Below, in pieces: positions 25,869-37,099 of a stretch of 64,000 nt of DNA. The notes below the pieces were generated by a model that searched no databases, had not been told where the DNA came from, and saw only the letters and a program-made list of their open reading frames with translations. The translations under genes and the position numbers were made by a program. The stretch lies in contig NC_052474.1 of the NCBI RefSeq assembly GCF_009730915.1, forward strand, positions 18,635,501-18,699,500, read 5' to 3'. This DNA comes from Dioscorea cayenensis subsp. rotundata. Taxonomy: Eukaryota; Streptophyta; Magnoliopsida; Dioscoreales; Dioscoreaceae. Every line of letters starts with the position of its first letter. The first letter of the stretch is position 1.

Positions 25869-28784
25869 AGTAAGGGCCAACCGCCATAAAAAAGAAAGAA
25901 GTCAAAGCTGAGAAAATTATTACTAGAAATAAGAGAAAGGTAATCATATTGTACATTAAAATTTTCCACTTGTATAATAATTTCTTGCCTCTAATGTGAA
26001 TTTTTGTTTTTTCAGAAAAAGCAAACAAAGGGAGATGCACAAACTTTAAATGACACTCATGTTCAACTTTGTATTCAAGAAAGTGTGGTAATGTTTGAAT
26101 TTAACATTTATATTTGTTATGGTATTTCACAAAATTTTTTAATACAATATAATTAAAAAAAATTCCCTTAGGTGATTTCAAATACTCTTCCAAGCACATT
26201 AAATATACATGTCGATAGATTTACTTTACAAAATCTAAGCATTGATACTTCGTTGCAAGTAACTAAAAAGGAACACTACATGATATGTGATTTAGTTGTA
26301 TAAATGACCTTCTTTTAATTGGGCAAGAGGTACTTAATCATGTATTGTTGTTCTTGCAAGATATTATATTTACACCTGAAGTAGTGGAGGAAAGTTTATA
26401 GAGCTTATTGTAATGTTTAAGCTTGACATGTAGTGTGGGTTTTGTTTTGAAGAGTTGTTAAGCTTGAGATGTAGTGTGGGTTTTGTTATGTTTAATTTCC
26501 TTTATGTTCACCAACAAGAGAATTATATCTAATGGATCAAGGTATGGTTTCTCTCTCTCTCCTTCTCTCTCCTTCTCTCTCGCTCTCTCTTTTGTAGTAT
26601 TGGTGTTTGTTGTTTTTTGATTTCAGTTATTAGTTTTGATTTTTTGATTTTTTACAGTAGATGAGCATTTGAAGGATACATTCCAGGTTTTGGGATTGTT
26701 GATGGACACTGATTTAATTTACAAGTTGGAGTTTTGGAATTGTTGATGTTGGAATTGGGATTTGGAATTCTATTTCATTGTAGATGTTGTGATTGCATCT
26801 TGATTTCTTGTGGTTTGATGGGAATAAATTTTGTTGTTTGTTTTTTCTTTTTACGATTTAATCGTCGTGTGAGTGATGTAATTTAGTCTCGAGTTTGATT
26901 TGAATGTTTTTATGTGGATTATTGTCAATGTAGTACTTCATCAATTGTTTTTAGGGTAAAAATTTGCCCCATTTTTTTAGGGTTTATTTGATTTGCAAAA
27001 TTCTTCATCAAGGGTATCCAAGTGACTCATTGTTTTGTTTTTTTTTGGAGTTTATGTGAATGTACAACAGATATCAATACATAGAACAAGTTTTGAAGAT
27101 ATTTCATTGTTTTGTTTTTTTGGGTTTATGTGAATGTATAGCAAATATCAATTACCAGACGTTGTACAACATTATGTGTGAAATAATTTGCAAAAAACTT
27201 TAATTCAATTTCTAGTTGTTGTACAATACATTCAACTTTAATTCTCACACAAATACACGCATTTCCAGTTGTTGTACAACATTATGTGTAAAATAATTTG
27301 CAGAAAAATTCATGAACAAAGTCTTGAGAGTGATCTTCCTACAGTTGAAGAACTGGATAACTTGGTTTTCTTGAATTGTGTCATATGTGTCTGCATTTTT
27401 CTGCAAACTTTCTCCAGCTCTATTACTCTACATTGCATCCCTTGAATATGTGATTTTAGCTTCTCATTTTCCATTGAGAGATTCAAATTGTTTGCATGAA
27501 GAATAACACCAAAACTCTATTATCATTTCCAAAATTCAGAGCTCAAATTCAATTACATAAGAGTTCTACCTATAAGTTATCCATTAATACAATCGATTCG
27601 ATTATTAATACACACAATGACAAAGTAGAGTTTATCTTCAGCTCATATTGAACATAAAACTGAGATAACTTAAAGGATATGCTTGCAATCGGATTGACTG
27701 AAATTAGGGGAAAAACAGCAAGCAGAAAATTCTAGCAATGCATTCTTTAGACGCAACAGAACAACCTCAATTTTTTTCTTCAAAAAATTCTACACAGAAC
27801 TTCACTCCATGAATCACTCATCCCATGGTTTCAATTTTAAACTATTCTTTGTATAACTAACATAATCAGATATCCAAGCTATGTATACATACTACCAATT
27901 CATACAAGATTACAAAATGTCAAACAACTCAATCGTCAAGGCACACTACAAGTAGAACTTATCTTTAGTTTCATATTGCACATAAAAACCAACGAAGCAC
28001 TTAGACCATGTTCAAGATTGGATTGATTGAAAATAGAGGAAACTTCAAGAATTGAAAATTCTAGCATGCATTCTTTCAAACACAAAAGAACAATCACATC
28101 ACTTTTCTCTACTCATTCTAGCAATTCTAGCAATGCAACATTATTGACAAATGAAGCCATAGAACTTAACAATCTCAGAAAAATATTCATGAAAACAGAG
28201 AAAGACAAGCATGCCATCATATGGCGCCACTATCTTTGGTTTATCAAACTTATATTTCTCTTCCACCCATGATAAATAAAGCTAAAAAAAAAAAAATCAC
28301 AGCGAAAAAAGGTCAAAGGAGTAGGAGAGAAAAGGCACCAGATTGTCACTGGGAGGCATATGCTCACTTCGTTGGCGACGTTCTTAGCTTGCAAAACCTT
28401 CAAGAGCCATCTCCGGCTAGTTCGATGAAGTAGAAGGAGACATAGGGCTGAGAGAAGCGATATGGAGGGATTGAGAAGAAGATGGGGCGAGACAAAGAAG
28501 AAGAGGTGGCCACAAGAAGCCGCATGAGGGAAAGTGACGGTGTGAGTTTGAATGACCACGACATGAAGGGAGCCAGGACCAGAACAACGACCGCGTGAGT
28601 TGGAACGACAACAACATGAGTCGAAACAGCGCCAGCATGAAGGAAAACTGGGACTGGCGATGGCAACGACGACTGCGAGGGCAAGAGAGGTAGACGGGCC
28701 GGCAACCGCAAGAAGGGAGCTAATCTAGGGCTGGGCTTCATTTTGGGAGAGTTATCTTGTTTTATTTTTATTTTTTTTTTTAAT
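25869..28784. other. MULE 3' interior, no gene recognised
   Basis: AT-rich sequence between the transposase and the right terminal repeat. A CT-rich microsatellite lies at 26549-26591. Two near-repeats around 27035-27145 share TGTTTTG(T)n...GTTTATGTGAATGTA. The GC-richer block at 28330-28740 is the extended inverted-repeat partner of about 22870-23075, not a gene, although it has open frames on the minus strand. Confidence 0.55.
26549..26591. repeat. CT-rich microsatellite
   Basis: Imperfect run of CT units (CTCTCTCTCTCCTTCTCTCT...). Confidence 0.85.
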
Positions 28785-28891
28785 TTGGTTGACTAGGATA
28801 AAGAATATATGCTGACGTTGATGCCACATATGCTGCCACCTCATTCGGTTTAACAATTCGGGAAGTTTGGTAGGAACGAATAGCATTACTC
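28785..28891 (-). repeat. Right terminal inverted repeat of the FAR1-type MULE
   Basis: The reverse complement begins GAGTAATGCTATTCGTTCC and aligns with 22728-22835. It is directly followed by the second copy of the CATAAAAGA duplication. Confidence 0.88.
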
Positions 28892-28900
28892 CATAAAAGA

Positions 28901-29285
28901 CTCGAGTAGATAAAAGAATCCAAAAAACATTCAACAGTTTCAGCATAAACCCTGTAGAAAGTTCCAATTCATCTCCAATTGAGAGGATGCAAGCAAAGCA
29001 TGTCAGGACTTCAAATAGGAAAACAGAAACAATATCAACTCAGGAAAAAGCAAATTCTTTACCAATGAAGCAAATACATTGAGCTTTTTTTAACAGTCCA
29101 AGGTAGTTCATTTAAGTTTTGAATACAATAAACCTGAACACAAAAAGAAAAACATCATCAACAAAAGGCATCAATGACAAGAATGAACATTTATCTGTAT
29201 AGTATAGCACCCCCAATGAGAAAGAAGCCGATGGGATCTAGAAATTTGCGTTACCACTCAAGTTCACAAGCATTTGATGAAGCGG
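28901..29285. other. Short intergenic / 3' region of the YIP4-like gene
   Basis: About 380 bp between the MULE target duplication and the YIP4-like stop codon. It probably contains the 3' untranslated region of that minus-strand gene. I see no gene in it. Confidence 0.5.
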
Positions 29286-31775
29286 TTAATCAATGGCGAT
29301 AATCAAAAAGCCAACAGAGATATACATGAGAAAGACTGGGTAAAGAGCCAAGGCCTTGCGGTTTGGTCCAACAGCAGCACTCATGAATGGGTATGCTGCC
29401 CAGGAACTCCATGCCAATGTTATGGACACCACAACTATCTTGAGAATCACATTGTCTTTCAGCATGCATATTAAAGCTCCGACATCCAATGGGAAGAGAC
29501 AGTAACCAAGAAGACTTAGACTTTGAAAGAAGATGATGTGCCCACCCTACAAGAATAAGGCAGTTTGGGACATCAATTTTTAACAGAGTACATTAGTGAG
29601 ATCTTTGTGATAGATGCTCACCAGAAGCACCACATTCAATGTGAGAATAACAGCCCCCGCAGCAAGAACAGCAAATGCAACAGCGAAAACTTCAGACTGA
29701 CAAAACAGAATATTAGGTTAAGCAAGCAGAAATCATACAAGGTTGTCTGAAACATTTCATCAAATCAGCTGTATAAATCTCAGCAATTAACACATAATTA
29801 TGCATTTCATTCAAGGGCAGCAAACATTGAGGTTGGCAAACACACATTGTCTACAATATTCCAAATAACAGTAAAAGGAATAGCAAGGGAAGGGAGTCAT
29901 CATCCTATAAAGGATGCCCTTCACTTAGGGAGTCATTATTATGGAAGGAAGTCATTATCCTATAATGGATGCCCTTCACTTAGCCATTGGGCCTCTAATT
30001 TATTTAGATGAGTCCAGTTCTCAATACCCTTCATTCCCTACCACTAAGAATAGGTGACTTATTCAAGCAGGAAAAGAACAGCTACAGATCAATTATTCAA
30101 TGCTCACTCAGTTTCAGGGCATCTTTGCTACAAACATGACATATCAGTGCCATGTCCACAGTACTACACCGTTCTAGAAGTTTGAGGTTAGAAATAAAGG
30201 ACATCTCCACTGTTAAGTTCAGGTCTAGGTTAAACTTTAAACCAACTCTTCTATGTCAACAACCTGTATCCAATTTAAGACTAATCAAATCTACCATACA
30301 GTTAAAACCACACAGATTGTGTAACTCTTGAACTGCCATCTTTCAGGTTTTTACTGGAAAAGGCATTGGAAACAAAAAGCTCAGCAAAGCAAGACTGAGA
30401 GATCAGAGGTTTAGGTCTGTCTCCAGCTCATCAAAGTTTATGTTTGGGTTTGGTGTTTTGTATACTGAACTTACTTCAAGAGGAATGTGAGGAATGTGGA
30501 CATTCAATCATAATGAAAAATTAGTTGGATGATGCTAATCGAAATTGTGGACATGGAGATGACACTAAATCAAACACAGTTGCATATGAAGTCTAAATAT
30601 ATAAATTTGCAACTCAATTTGATGCGCTCCAACTTATGCTTTCCAATGGCTATGAAGAAAACATGTATTGTCTAAAATGCATGCTCAATACATACATGGG
30701 TATAAAATAAAATTCGAAGTGCAGATGCCATGATCTGATAGTAGAGGGCACATTAGATAGAAAGACCTAAACTTCAACCAAGACAGGTTGAAACATTAAT
30801 GATAAAATCTATGTTTGTTGCAGGTCATCTCCTTTTTATCAGCATTGTCAAACAAAATGTTATTTTTGGCCAAAAGCAAAAGAGCGCCAAACATCTAAAA
30901 GGATATCTTCTTCCAAAAGGCCTCCCACAATACTCCAGCAACAATGGAAACCAGGACCAAAGAACTCCATGCTAGGATGCACATAAAACAATGCTTCAAA
31001 CTCTACAGCATGCCACATAAATCAAGTGCTAAAGTATCAATTTCATGTGACAAAAAAACAAAACTATGATTATACATTACTCCCTCGATTAACCACTATC
31101 TAAAATCCTCCAAAAAAAACAACAATTCACCACTAGGAATCCCCAATTATCACAATCTCAATTAGATATGCAGCTTCTACTAAACAAGCACAAGTAATTC
31201 AGATCTGGCATTGTAGTATATTCACATTACCATACAATTATAAAGTCTTTTTAGGTATAGAGGAAAGGTCTCGCATCTCACCTTCTTCACAGATGCAGAC
31301 CATGACAAGATGAGGCCCAGGAACACGATGAAGAAGAAAGGTCCCCATAGGTCCCAATCCCGCAGCGCCTTCCCAGGATCCTCGCGAGACGGATTTGGGA
31401 ACACAACCAGCTTCAAATTGCTCACGATCCGCGACAGATCCCTGTTTCACCGTGTCCCACACCGGCTCCGTCAGCGTGTTGGGCGGCGATCCGAAACCAT
31501 CCACCGAGATCCCCGGACGTGGCGCCCCAGGGGCACCGCCAGACGAGATTGGGGGGAGAACCGGAGCAATGGGAGGCGGGGCCGGTGGCGTTGGCTTGGT
31601 GTAGGACGGGGGAGGGAGGTTGGAGGGGACGAAGGGGGTGGATGATACGGGGATGGAGGCGCGAGGAGGGCTCGGGGAGCGGGCGGGGAGGACGGGGGCG
31701 GCGTACATGAGGTTCTCGATCTCGTCGATATCGGACTGCGCCGAGGAGTGCAGCGGGTTTTGGATGGAGAGACAT
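29286..31775 (-). CDS. YIP4: YIP1-family trans-Golgi membrane protein (YIP4-like)
   Basis: In Arabidopsis, YIP4a/YIP4b work with ECHIDNA at the trans-Golgi network in secretion of wall polysaccharides. Three coding exons: 31775-31282, 29696-29622 and 29546-29286, joined by GT-AG introns, the first of 1.6 kb. The N-terminus is cytosolic and proline-rich, with [11 protein letters not shown] and [17 protein letters not shown]. The Yip1 domain follows, with [26 protein letters not shown], then about five membrane segments ([41 protein letters not shown] at the end). ATG 31775 is chosen because the longer upstream frame has no ATG. Two +1 homopolymer differences, AAAA/CCC near 31755 and GGG near 31441, break the frame; without them the protein is about 275 residues, normal for the family. 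Confidence 0.88.
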
Positions 31776-32005
31776 TGTTGCAGCACCAATGAGAGGCTAG
31801 GGTTTATAGGCTTGGGGAATCGAAGAAGGGGGAGGAGAAGCTAGGGTTTGGATGGAGAGGAGCGCGAGATCGCCATTGAAGAGTTTGCGGGAAGCGTGAG
31901 AAAATGGGAACGACGAGGGAGGACGGAGGACATGATTATAAATTATTATTATTAATTTATTATAATTGTTTTTTTTTTTCAAAATTATTATTTATAAATT
32001 ATTTA
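31776..32005. other. YIP4-like upstream region
   Basis: Contains two CTAGGGTTT-type motifs on the plus strand (31798-31806 and about 31841-31849), that is AAACCCTAG on the gene strand, placed in or next to the 5' leader. It then passes into A/T-rich DNA that ends with the target duplication of the next MULE. Confidence 0.45.
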
Positions 32006-32851
32006 GGGGAAATTACTGTTCATCCCTCGTAATTTTCCAAACTTCCCAAAAACCCCCTCCTACTTTTACACACCCCTGGACACCCTTTTCAGTAGCTTTA
32101 ACTTCCCTATTACCCCCTACCGCTCACTTCAAATGGGTCCCATGTTGGAAATCTCACTTTTTACTCGAAAATGGTGGGAAAGGAAAGCGCCAAATCACAT
32201 CACGTCTCAACCTTTTCAGGGCTTTCACTTGGTTTCGATAGACAATGCATAGGGAGTTGCATTACATCTTCTTGTTCTCCCTCATTTCTCCTCATTTGAG
32301 TTGTTCGACTCGATCCACGGTTACGTAATACTGGTGAGAATCTCTTCGTTGCTATCAGTTTGACCATTCAGCAGGAGTTTATTATGGCAGCTCATTTGTG
32401 GTAGTATGGGTGAAGTTTATCATACCCGAAATATATAAATCGGTTTCTCCAACAGAAAATGAAGTTGATTTCCATCGAATTGGTCAAGTGCACTTCATCT
32501 TCAGATGAGCTGTATTCGATTTTATTGTCGAGGCAGAGCATGTGCCATTATCGTCTCCGTTTGAAAACGAGTTCATTTCGTTGTAAAGTTCTTCTCGTTT
32601 ATGGTTATCTTTTTGTATATTTTAAATAATGTTTAACTATTTGTTATTATCCTTTTAAATATATTACTAATATGTTTAATAATTGTCATATCCGTTTAAT
32701 AATTGTCATATCCGTTTAACATTATCTTTACATGTATAACTTTTCATATTAACATTTAAATTATCAAAGTCTCTGCGTAAAACGGTGATCTTTTTCGTTT
32801 GATCTGAATTGTTGGCAGGTGGCACGTGGCAGGTGGCAAGGTTATGGTATC

Positions 32852-32893
32852 CCGTGCATAAGAATTAATGACTGCATTAATTCTTATGCACGG
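32852..32893. repeat. Perfect 19-bp hairpin
   Basis: Arms CCGTGCATAAGAATTAATG (32852-32870) and its exact reverse complement (32875-32893) are separated by the 4-base loop ACTG. It lies near the left end of the 9.2-kb MULE, in non-coding sequence. Confidence 0.95.
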
Positions 32894-33060
32894 TAACATA
32901 AATATCCGAACACCCGCTCGTTGTAATCGCCAATGTCGGTCTCATCGTGCGTTTAATTTTTTTCTCGGATATGAAGAGTCACCGCTTGTGGACTTCACAC
33001 CATAAATAACTGAGGAAGAACCCTTCCCATGGATCAACCACTCGTCGTCGTCCCTCATCA

Positions 33061-33087
33061 TCCTCCTCCTCCTCCTCCTCCTCCTCT
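33061..33087. repeat. (TCC)n microsatellite
   Basis: TCC repeated without interruption, continuing as TCTTCCTCC; it lies inside the 9.2-kb MULE. Confidence 0.9.
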
Positions 33088-33930
33088 TCCTCCTTCTTCC
33101 CACTGGACAACCACTTATCCGAAAGGATGTTTCGTGAATCTCCTTCCCTTATCTTGAGAATCGATCAGTCGTAATCACGCAACAAGTTAAACTATCTTTT
33201 CTTGCCCAAGCCGAAATGCTCGCATAATTGCCTGAATGCAGAGGATTCTTCAGCGGTGGATGACGAGCAAGCAATTAAGCGAGTTTTTCGACTTGGGTAA
33301 GAAAAGAAAGTTTTCACGTATTGCGTGATTGCGGAGGATTCTCTAGAGGAGGGAGGTCAGGAAACATCCTTTAAGACGGGGTTGATATTTATCACTTGAG
33401 ACTTTTTGTTACCGTTTAAGAACATTACGTCAGTGTAAACAATAGAAAAAGTTAAACAATACTCAAGTTACTCTTTAAACAATGACAACGGTGTTTAAGA
33501 AAATACGTAAAGATGTTTAAACAGTGACCCAGGAGGTACCCATCTTCAACGCGATGTCAGTGAAAGCATTCAATTTAAACAATAACATATATTTTAAACA
33601 GTTAAGTCACTATATTTAAACGTTTTACGTATTATTTACATGATATAGACTTTATTTAAACCGGTAATCGTTATGTTAAACACTATATGTATCTGTTTAA
33701 ACATAAAAAACTTGACGGTTAAACAGATACTCATGTCGAGCGATGACAATACGTCTTCATCGCGACAGTGGCATATATTTTTCCTTTTTTGCCCTTCTGA
33801 TGGAGGGAAAAATACCGCCCAATCACATCACGTCTAGTCTAACCTCTATGCACTTTTTGGTCTTCATCGCGACAGTGATATATATATGCACTTTTTTTGT
33901 TTACCTATCCGATCGCGTTGTTGTTTACAT

Positions 33931-33958
33931 CTTCTTCTTCTTCTTCTTCTTCTTCTTC
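33931..33958. repeat. (CTT)n microsatellite
   Basis: Nine CTT/TTC units inside the 9.2-kb MULE; the open frames across it are a consequence of the repeat. Confidence 0.9.
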
Positions 33959-34847
33959 GGCTTATTTTTGTTCTTTATTTCATTTGGTTTGTACGATTTG
34001 GTTTTCGGCCGATATATTATGGAGAGTTTTTTTGGTATTGCTAGATTCAACCCGGGGAGGAAGAGTGCTAATGTTCACGGCTCGACTCTTTGGGAGTTGG
34101 TGTTAATCGAGATATGTGAGCGATGGGGTCTCAAGTTTCTCATCAGTTAAGTTCATCACACCGATGGATATAAAACGGTTTCGCCCTCAATAGAAAACGA
34201 TGTTGACTTCCAAATGATGTGTCACGCTGCACTCCATATTCAAATGTGTCAGAGTTGATCTTGTCGCTGAGACGTAAAAATGTGCCATTGCCGAATCCTA
34301 ATGAAAAACGAGTTTTTACTCGCATGTAAGTTCCCTTCTCTTTTAATTGTTCCACTGGTTCAGGGGTCATTAGTGTTTAAATATGTCCGCTCACTAGTTA
34401 ACATCTTGTACTAGTCGCTTACGTTATTAGTTAATCGCTTAAGTATTTAATTTAACGCTTTAAATATTGTCATTATCATTTAAAACATTATATTCTCCGC
34501 TTAACATATTGATCTTTTCATTTCGATCAAGTGTTGGCAGTGAATTCGGATTCGCGCAGTGCTCCGGCTTCATCCCCATGCGACTCACGACGGCGTGATG
34601 TCTTCCTTCCTCGCCGGATCATTCCGAGTCGTCGCTGGATATTGGACAACATTTTGACGGTGTCGAACATTTCAGGATGTACTCGAAATCATGCAATCAA
34701 AAAGGAATTTTCGACTTCAAATTCATAAAGAACGAAAAACATCGAGCGATCGTGGAACGCACCGCCGATGGTTGTCATTAGCGCCTTCACGCATCAAAAA
34801 GAGTATAACAAAAATACTGTAATCAAGACAATCAACCCGCTACACAC

Positions 34848-35830
34848 TTGCGGTGGTGGTATAGGTTCGAGGCCGCATCCGAAAGCGTCAAAAATGGGTT
34901 AGCGCACGGCGATTCGAGCTCAAGGACCGCCCCTCGTACAAGGCCATCGACATTCGGACGACACGTGCAGGGAACATGGTGTTCACATACCATACAAGCA
35001 GTGCTTGGTTGGGAAAAGAGCATGCCCGGGTGGTCCTCGATGGCGTTGACATCTCCGACCACGACTCGCTTGCTTTTGTATGTGGATAAGGTGGGCTCGA
35101 GACAAATCCCTGAGCAATGCGATCGCGGGAAAAGACACGGTGATCGCTTTAAACGCGGCATTCTTTTCTTTTCAAAGGCGTGTATTGTGGGATTCAAGAG
35201 GGCTTGCAGTCAGTCTAGCTTTCTCGACGGTACACACCTCCTCGGAAAAATATCGGGTACACCACTCAGGGTGCCACAGGAAAGATGGAAACAATGGTTT
35301 TTCCACGCCGCCTTCGAGATAGTCGACAACGAGACCGACGCCAATTGACTTGGTCTCATATCTGTTAGGCGACGCCTTATACGAGGATGGAGATTATCAT
35401 GAGATAATTACCTTCGTGTCTGGGACGAGTCCAAGGGCCTTGTGAGCGTAATTGCGAGAGTCTTCCCTTCGTCGCCACACGCATACCGCCTTCGACATTT
35501 CGAGGCCAATTTTACGAAATCCAAACGTCGACTTGGGAAGGCATCGAGGGAGAGTGCCGGGTCTATATAGCTTCCGCATTGCGTGGGCATCCACTCGCTA
35601 AAAGATTTCGATGATACCGTGAATGAATCGCAGCCACATCACCCAAGCTCATCATCGGGTTGATTAATAAATTGGATATGACACATTGGTCGAATTATCT
35701 GCTCGTGAGGTGATCGTTAGGGTGAGATGTATTCAAACATCGCGAGTCGCTCAATGCTTGGATCAAGGAAGCTCGCCATTTACCGTGAAGAAAATGGTCG
35801 ACTCATAAGGTCTACGTAACGTTGGTTTAC
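34848..35830 (+). pseudogene. MULE transposase remnant (Kaonashi element)
   Basis: One frame reads CIVGFKRACSQSSFLDGTHLLGKISGTPL (about 35178-35263), matching the MULE transposase motif around the first catalytic aspartate (IAvDGTHLKG). AFEIVDNETDANW follows at about 35308-35346, then after frame changes GDALYEDGDYHEIITFVSGTS, INKLDMTHWSNYLLV (about 35660-35710) and NAWIKEARHLP-like sequence. The order matches plant MULE transposases. Numerous stops and frameshifts rule out an active protein. Confidence 0.75.
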
Positions 35831-36388
35831 ACTTAACATTTAGTGTCACCCTTTAAACATTCTCAATCTTTGTTTAATTACACTTATCTCGACTTTTAAA
35901 TATTAATCCTTTCGCTTTAAATATTTACAATAATGTTCAAAACATGTTTACTGAATTATTTAACCATCAATGTCTTTGTTTAACCTTATTTATCAGGTTC
36001 AAGTTGATGCGCATGTTATGTAACCAGGGCGCGAGCAAAACGCAACAAATGGGAGACCTACTTATGCCCCAAACATACATTCGAAGGTAGAGATCATTGT
36101 CGAGGACGTACCGAAATCTTCGTGTTGGTCATTGTGTCGATGATCGCTACGGTGATCGACCAAAGGCACGAACTCGCCTTTCGGACGGAAATCGTGAGCT
36201 TTGCTGACCACCGTCGACGAGAAGGCGACCGAGCGGCCCTAGACGAAAAGAGGATCGAGTCACAAGCGCTTTGATATCCGCGAAAGTTACATCAGCACCC
36301 ATCGCCATGGATCCGTCCACATCGACGATCTAGCATGAAATCACACCGACTAGGCATCGAAAAATAAGCCGATGCGATGGCGAAACAT

Positions 36389-36939
36389 TGTGATTGATGG
36401 GCAACTTTCCATATTTAAACTCTTACTCTTTAACCCGAATCAATGTATTTAAACGTAGACATTGTTATTTTTAAACGGATACACTCGTAAGTTGAAATAT
36501 TTCAACTGATGTTTAAACTATATATGGTATATTTAAACAATGAAACGGAAATGTACACAATTACAACGTAAATTAAACAATGAAATGAAATCGAACGAAC
36601 GCGAGCGCCATATTTAAAATCGTTCTCATGGACGCCTACGCCTCTTCCCTCCTTAAGTATGCGGGTAACATACCTTAATCTGAAATATTTCTAAAGAGAA
36701 ACATTGTTTCTAAAGAGAAACATTGTGTATTGATCGGCAACTTTCCATATTTAAACTCTTACTCTTTTCGATGTAACGATTTTATTTAAAAGCAGAGCAT
36801 GTTGTTATTTTTAAACAGATACACTCGTAATTTGAAATATTTCAAACCGATGTTTAAACGATATATAGTATATTTAAACAATGAAAGTGAAATGTACACA
36901 ATTAGAATGTAAATTAAACAATGAAATGAAACTGAATGG
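36389..36939. repeat. Tandem duplication of about 210 bp
   Basis: The blocks 36389-36598 and 36725-36939 are similar in order: GGCAACTTTCCATATTTAAACTCTTACTCTTT, TTGTTATTTTTAAAC, ATACACTCGTAA, GAAATATTTCAA, GATGTTTAAAC, GTATATTTAAACAATGAAA and AAATTAAACAATGAAATGAAA. Between them CTAAAGAGAAACATTGT is itself doubled (about 36691-36728). A 33-bp segment (36651-36683) recurs exactly at 37153-37185. Confidence 0.85.
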
Positions 36940-37099
36940 AATTTAACCTGCTTTACAATTTAAAACAAACAAAATTTACATTTAGATATACAAGTCATGT
37001 TTTTCGAAAACAAAAACAATGAATTGAATTTGTCCAGGTTTACACTCGAAAACAAAATTGACATTGAGATATACAGGACATGTTCTTCAAAAACAAAAT

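Larger units (their letters stand above)
22719..28900 (+). mobile_element. FAR1-type Mutator-like element (MULE), 6.2 kb
   Basis: The element spans 22728-28891 and is bounded by inverted repeats starting GAGTAATGCTATTCGTTCC. A perfect 9-bp target duplication CATAAAAGA (22719-22727 and 28892-28900) has the length typical of Mutator-superfamily insertions. The inverted repeats match well for about 110 bp (AATTGTTAAACCGAATGAGG is identical in both) and more loosely for about 350 bp into GC-rich subterminal sequence. The interior carries a FAR1/MULE transposase gene (23783-25868) with frame breaks, and a long 3' part (25870-28330) with no recognisable gene. The intact termini and target duplication suggest a fairly recent insertion. 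Confidence 0.9.

Noticed and set aside
28400-28741. 113-codon minus-strand frame near the right end of the FAR1-type MULE
   Set aside because: It falls in the extended inverted repeat and shows no recognisable domain.
31776-31789. Earlier start for the YIP4-like protein (VLQQCLS...)
   Set aside because: That frame begins at TTG, not ATG; the first ATG is at 31775.
33743-34150. 135-codon frame with a poly-Phe stretch
   Set aside because: It is produced by reading through a (CTT)n microsatellite inside the decayed MULE.
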